Assembly (NCBI GenBank): GCA_026261815.1
Contig: JAMPIT010000269.1
Location: 1,923,085-1,987,084, forward strand
Source of the DNA: Monarcha castaneiventris obscurior
Lineage: Eukaryota; Chordata; Aves; Passeriformes; Monarchidae
DNA length: 64,000 nucleotides
Direction: 5' to 3'
Every line of letters begins with the position of its first letter. Positions within the stretch are counted from its first letter, which is position 1. The position numbers and the translations under genes were made by a program. The notes under the pieces were generated by a model, which saw nothing but the letters and a program-made list of their open reading frames with translations, did not search any database and was not told the origin of the DNA. Positions 59,899 to 64,000 of the stretch are shown here, piece after piece.

Positions 59899-61187
59899 GC
59901 GCGGACGTCTTAAATCCGTGGCAGTGCGCCCCATGCCGGGTGAGTGGCATTCTGCAGGCAGGTCAGTGGCCGTTTGTGTTTGCGGGGCGAGCGTAAATGG
60001 TGGCTAAGCGACGGCATTGTTCTTTGTCTTTGTTTCTAGGAGGTAAAGCCAGAGTGCGGCCGAAGCGAGCGATCCGTGGACCGAGGCCCTCTTAGGAGAC
60101 GGTGAGTTGCAGAATTGTCGGGTTTTGGCTGATGTACCGTTAAGTTCACGTATGGGTGCTGAAAAAGCCTCAGCAGAGAATTTCTTCAGCTCTCTGCTGC
60201 AGTTCGCTAGAACACAGTCTTTTTCGTGCTGAACTATGCAAAACATGATAAGGTTTCTGTAAACTGAGTTTACTATCTTGCACCTGCAAATATAATTAGA
60301 ATTGTTATGATTTCGACTAGGAGAATGAATAATGTGAGAATTAACCAATTGCTCTAGTAAGCAGTTAGCAAGAGGTCCAATAATCTCTTGCCATTTAGGT
60401 AGGCATGAAGGGATCTAAACACATAAAAACCCGTCCTTTGTTAATTAAATAATTCCATCCTTTCTCTTGACTGCATTCCTGTCTCTGAGTTTTTCTTAAC
60501 CCTCTGGCCGGCAGCTGCAACATTCACGCACCGACGTTTGGTTTTCTTTATTGTCGAGGACTAAGAGAGAGCGGCCCGGTGACAGCAGGAGCTTCTGGGA
60601 TGGCAAGACAGCTTTCTTTGGCGCCTGAGGAGGATTCGCATTCCCGGACATCCGAGAGATAAGCGGAGGGGATGAAAGCGGGGCATCGGGTCCGGACCTG
60701 CCGGGAGGGAATTTTGAGTCAGCTTCGGAGATGGGGAGACCCGAGAAGGAGCCCCTTAGGCCCCATAAAGGGAAAGTCTCACTTTTGACCACAAGGCTGG
60801 GGTGCCCAGGGCAGAGGAGTCCCAGTGCATGTTATGTCACTTGTCTACGGTGCGTTCCATGTTTTTTGGGCATCTTCTGTCTCGTGTCTTCTGCCGTAGC
60901 CCTTTGACGTATTTGCGGTCATTCTTCTCGCTTAGACCTCTCTCCGTGTCGCGTCCCCTCGTTTGTCATCTTCCGTGTCACGGGTGCCTGCAGGGGTTTG
61001 CCCCGGAGCCCCTTTGCTCTGCTGCATAATCTGGCCTATTGGTGTAAGAGGACGAGGCCCGGGGACTTGAAATTTGTAATATAGGGTGTAGTTTGGCCTC
61101 TAGATGGTATTCCTAGATTGCCAGGGGATGGCTGGAGCTGTTAAGTTCTCCTGGAGCAGTTTGACTTCTGTTGTGACTTTCTTTGAG
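59899..61187 (+). repeat. Array unit 4, deleted and interrupted by an LTR
   Basis: E5 open frame 59901-59996. E1 starts at 60040 but is joined after about 20 bp to E3-like sequence, so most of E1, all of E2 and the start of E3 are deleted. E3-type donor GTGAGT at 60102. A solo LTR occupies 60151-60522. E4 from about 60554, with the acceptor AG weakened (GTCGAG), frame ending TAA at 60660-60662. The deletion and the insertion nearly balance, so the unit keeps a 1.29-kb length. Confidence 0.75.
60151..60522. mobile_element. Solo LTR with 6-bp target-site duplication
   Basis: AT-rich 372-bp insertion in array unit 4, flanked by perfect TTCACG copies at 60145-60150 and 60523-60528. Other units read TTCACGC without interruption at this site. 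The 3' end GCAGCTGCAACA has the CA terminus of an LTR. The 5' end TATGGG departs slightly from TG, possibly by mutation. A CATAAAAAC TATA-like element and an ATTAAATAA signal near 60440-60450 suggest plus orientation. Confidence 0.7.
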
Positions 61188-62893
61188 ACGCAGACAGATT
61201 AAATCCGTGGCAGAGCGCTCCGCACCGTGCGAGGGGGTTCCGCAGGAAGGTCGGTCACCGTTTGTCTTTGCGGAGCAAGCGTAAATGGTGGCTACGTGAC
61301 AGCATTGTTTTTGGCCCCTGTTTTTAGGAGGCAAAGCCGGATTGCAGCGGTCAAGTTGAAGCGAGCGAGGTAAACGGTGACCGGTGGAAAGAACTGGTTT
61401 TTAATGCTAGCGTGTCATGTTCCGGTAGAGCTCTAAGCATCCGTTGTCATTTGTGCGTTTTAGGCGGTCCGCTCGTATTACGCCGAAGCCGCTCGCCGAC
61501 CGGCCGACGTACCCGGCTCGCCACGCTCCCGAGCCCTCCGGACGCGTTCCGGGACTCCGCGACGAAGCCTTTACCTTTTCCATTCGAAGTTGCTTTCCGG
61601 GTAGCCTTTGGCAACGGCCGGGGAGGTAAGGCGAGTCGGGGAGGGAGAGAGGAGTAGGGAGGGTCCACTCGAGTTTCAGCAATGCTGAATCACCTTGTTG
61701 CCTCTTACCCCAGGTTATACCCGGTGATGATGGAATCAGACTCTGAGGGTGGCCGGGGGGTGGGGCTTGAGGGCCGGGACTTTGTCTTTGTGAGTAGCAG
61801 AATTGTTGAGTTTTGGCCTATGTGCCACAATCTCCTAAGTTCATGCCTTCGTGTTTGGTTGGTTTTCTTTATTGTAGGGGGTAAGAGAGAACAACCCGGC
61901 GACAGCAGGAGCACCCCGGTCGGCGAGGCGGCCTTCTTTTGCGCCCGAGGCGGATCCGCATCCCCGCTCATCCGAGAGATAAGTTTAGGGCTACGCGGGC
62001 TTTTGAGGCAGGACGCGCCGGGAGGGAACTTTAAGTCAGCTTTGGAGGTGGGGCTACTCAAGAAGGGGCCCCTTTGGCCACATAAAGGGGAAGTCTCGCT
62101 TGTGTTTACAATGCTGCGGTATGCAGGGCAGAGCAGTCCTGGTGCATGTCACTTGTCTGTTGTGCATTCTGTGTCTTTTGGGCATCTTGTGTCGCAGGTC
62201 TTTTGCCTTAGCTCTGCGAGGGGCATTTATCAGAAATGCCGGCCATTATTCTTAGCATCTCCGCTCTCGACGTTCCTCGGCGCGGCACCGATACCGCCCA
62301 TCCTTTTACTCGCGAGCGCGGAGGCAGATCGGAATAGCGTCTCTCTTTTAGGAGCTCTGAGTCAGGTGTCTGTTCAGGTCTTGTTCTAAGCCGTATTGAC
62401 AGCCGTGTACTGCGATGATCTGTTATAGTAGATTAGGACTTGTAAGAATGGGAAAGAGAGGTCGAGGGTTCGGACCGTACGATTCTCGGGCATCCGTCTT
62501 TGCGGTTCTTGGAATAAGCCCTTCTGTTAGCATCTTCTTCCTCCGGGGTTCTTCGGGCGACATCGGCTCGCCACCGGTCTCGCCTAGGTCACCTCGTTCC
62601 GCGTTCTCTAGGTCCTCGCGATGGTTCTTCTCGCCGAGAGTTTTGTTCCCGTGTCGTATCCCCTGGTTTGTCCTCTCCTGTTTCACGGGTGCCCGCACGG
62701 GGTCGGCCCAGACTTGCTCTGCCCTGCTTCATAGTCTGGCATATAGGTATTAACAGGATAAGGCCCGGGGACTTGAAATTTTTAATATAGGGTGTAGTTT
62801 GGCCTCTAGATGGTATTCCTAGATTGCCAGGGGATGGCCGGAGCTGTCAAGTTCTCCTTCAGCACTTTGACTTTTGTCATCGCTTTCTTTCAG
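61188..62893 (+). repeat. Array unit 5 (1.70-kb class)
   Basis: E5 61190-61284 has lost one base and is frameshifted, and its acceptor reads TTTGAG instead of TTTCAG. E1 61328-61369 is open to its end, reading KPDCSGQVEASE, donor GTAAACGG. E2 from 61464, ending in a good donor (GGGGAG then GTAAGG at about 61627). E3 from 61714. E4 from 61878, frame ending TAA at 61980-61982. A 235-codon open frame (61682-62389) crosses E4 in another phase. Confidence 0.75.
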
Positions 62894-63790
62894 ATGCAGA
62901 TGGATTAAATCGGTGGCAGAGCGCCCCACACCGGGCGAGGGGCATTCTGCAGGAAGGTCGGTCACCGTTTGTCTTTGCGGGGCGAGCGTAAGCGGTGGCT
63001 ACGTGACGGCATTGTTCTTTGTCTTTATTTTTAGGAGGTAAAGCCGGATAGCAGCAGTCAAGGTCAAGCGAAAAAGTCAAAGTCAAGGTGAAGCGAGCGA
63101 GGTAAGCGGTTTCTGGCAGACAGAATGAGCGGTTATCTCTCCGGTATATCCATTTCTGGTGCGGTACCGTGAACGGGTGCGGAGCCGAAGTTTGGAAACG
63201 GCGGGTAAGCGATGAGCGTCGGCAGTTATGAGGGAGGGGGAGGCGTTGCAGAAGGGGTGCCTTCTGGGCTGTCTCACCACAGTCTGAATTTTCCTTTTGG
63301 GTTTTTGCAGCTGCCGAAGCAGACCGTGGGGAACGTATCGACAGCCACGGCGCCGACCCGTTCTTTTCCGTCGAGGACGACTTTTGTCCGCTCATCTTCC
63401 CAAAGCTAAGCGTCGGGACCGGCGGTGGGGAGGAGGGAAGAACCTTTGGAATCGCGGGAGGCGATTTGAAGTTAGCTCAGAGGAGGGGGCTGTAGCGGGA
63501 CGGGACCCCGTGAAGCGAAGGGAGAGGGTTTCTCCTCGGCGTCGCCGGACGGGGCGGTACCGACCCGTCTCCGCGTTTCGGCGAGCTTCGCGTCGTCGGT
63601 CTTCTTCGAGTCCCGGCATCGTGGCGGATCTTTTCGCCCGAGGAGCCTGCCTTCGAGTCCGGAGCAATTGCTCCGGTCGCCTGCTGGCGGTCGCCTCCTT
63701 CTCTAGGCCTACCGTGCTTCTCGAGCATTCTCTTAACAGCTTTGACGCTAACATCTCAGAAGGAGTTACGTTTCACTGTCAAGTGGTATA
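62894..63790 (+). repeat. Array unit 6, divergent right edge
   Basis: E5 open frame 62896-62991. E1 63035-63101, lengthened by a short internal duplication (GTCAAGGTCAAG-like), donor GTAAGCGG. A diverged E4-like module begins at 63311 after TTTTTGCAG and ends TAA at 63407-63409, the same relative position as other units. Similarity fades after about 63480. Confidence 0.6.
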
Positions 63791-64000
63791 ACCATAGAGC
63801 CTTCTTTCCTTTGGCATCATCATACTCCGGCACCCAGGGTCAGCACCCAGAGTTCTGGCCCGCACCCAGGCCCGGGGGCGATGTCCAGGGTCGGGACCTA
63901 GGGTTAGGGTCCAGGGCCCGCGCCCAGGTCGGGGGTCGGCGTCCAGGGCCCAGGCTCGGGGGTTCGTCCCCGCCGCCGTGGCCTCGGGGCGGGAGCGAGC
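63791..64000. repeat. GC-rich CCCAGGG-type minisatellite with telomere-like motif
   Basis: Short degenerate repeats built on CACCCAGGGTC and GTCCAGGGCCC continue to the window edge. TAGGGTTAGGG occurs at 63899-63909, two units of the vertebrate telomere motif. The composition suggests subtelomeric or interstitial repeat DNA. Confidence 0.6.

Larger units (their letters stand above)
53490..63790 (+). repeat. Macrosatellite array of ~1.28/1.70-kb units
   Basis: Long tandem array. The landmark GGATTAAAT (and variants) lies at 55651, 56926, 58625, 59907, 61196 and 62902, giving intervals of 1275, 1699, 1282, 1289 and 1706 bp. Long units carry about 420 bp extra, seen at about 55000-55420, 57960-58380 and 62220-62640. 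Every unit repeats the same order of modules (here E5, E1, E2, E3, E4), each bordered on the plus strand by pyrimidine-AG and, for several, GTAAG or GTGAG. The array starts about 230 bp after an LTR and becomes divergent beyond 63110. No known satellite or gene family was recognised. Confidence 0.85.

Noticed and set aside
53919..62061. Long minus-strand open frames in the macrosatellite (for example 59071-59460, 61705-62061)
   Set aside because: They are antisense to modules with consistent plus-strand splice-like borders, and GC-rich DNA with few stops gives antisense frames by chance. Repetition between copies only reflects the shared repeat.

Overview
The window looks like a vertebrate, specifically avian and probably galliform, microchromosomal segment. 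Four spliced genes match conserved vertebrate proteins, the interspersed repeats end like CR1 3' tails, introns are compact, and CpG-rich promoters are strong. The gene set PLAT, IKBKB, VDAC3 and POLB is the block found on human 8p11.21, but here VDAC3 and POLB are both on the minus strand. No sequence search was possible. Gene names rest on recognised protein motifs and on exon phases worked out by hand.

Layout. 1-6.7 kb: PLAT (tissue plasminogen activator), minus strand, eleven coding exons; the last protease exons lie beyond the left edge. 6.7-13.0 kb: AT-rich intergenic DNA with poly-T tracts and one CR1-like fragment. 13.05-22.95 kb: IKBKB (IKK-beta), plus strand, 21 coding exons joining in phase to 757 codons. 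24.07-34.55 kb: VDAC3, minus strand, eight coding exons giving 283 codons, with a CpG-island promoter and probable non-coding first exon near 36.46-36.55 kb. 39.12-46.85 kb: POLB (DNA polymerase beta), minus strand, 14 coding exons giving 335 codons, with a CpG-island promoter near 46.9 kb.

Right of POLB the window changes character. There is a 24-bp minisatellite, a degenerate ~42-bp satellite, an internally deleted minus-strand endogenous retrovirus with an LTR (49.99-51.8 kb), a plus-strand env-tail/LTR remnant (52.7-53.26 kb), and then a macrosatellite from about 53.5 kb to 63.8 kb. Its units alternate between ~1.28 kb and ~1.70 kb. Each unit carries exon-sized modules bounded by splice-like sites, with short reading frames that keep their length and stop positions between copies. 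A 372-bp solo LTR with a perfect 6-bp target duplication sits in one unit. The window ends in GC-rich minisatellite DNA with a telomere-like motif.

Together: PLAT and IKBKB diverge, IKBKB and VDAC3 converge tail to tail, and VDAC3 and POLB are in tandem. The genes are functionally unrelated (extracellular fibrinolysis, NF-kB signalling, mitochondrial outer-membrane channel, base-excision repair). The macrosatellite is the least explained part and the best candidate for something undescribed.
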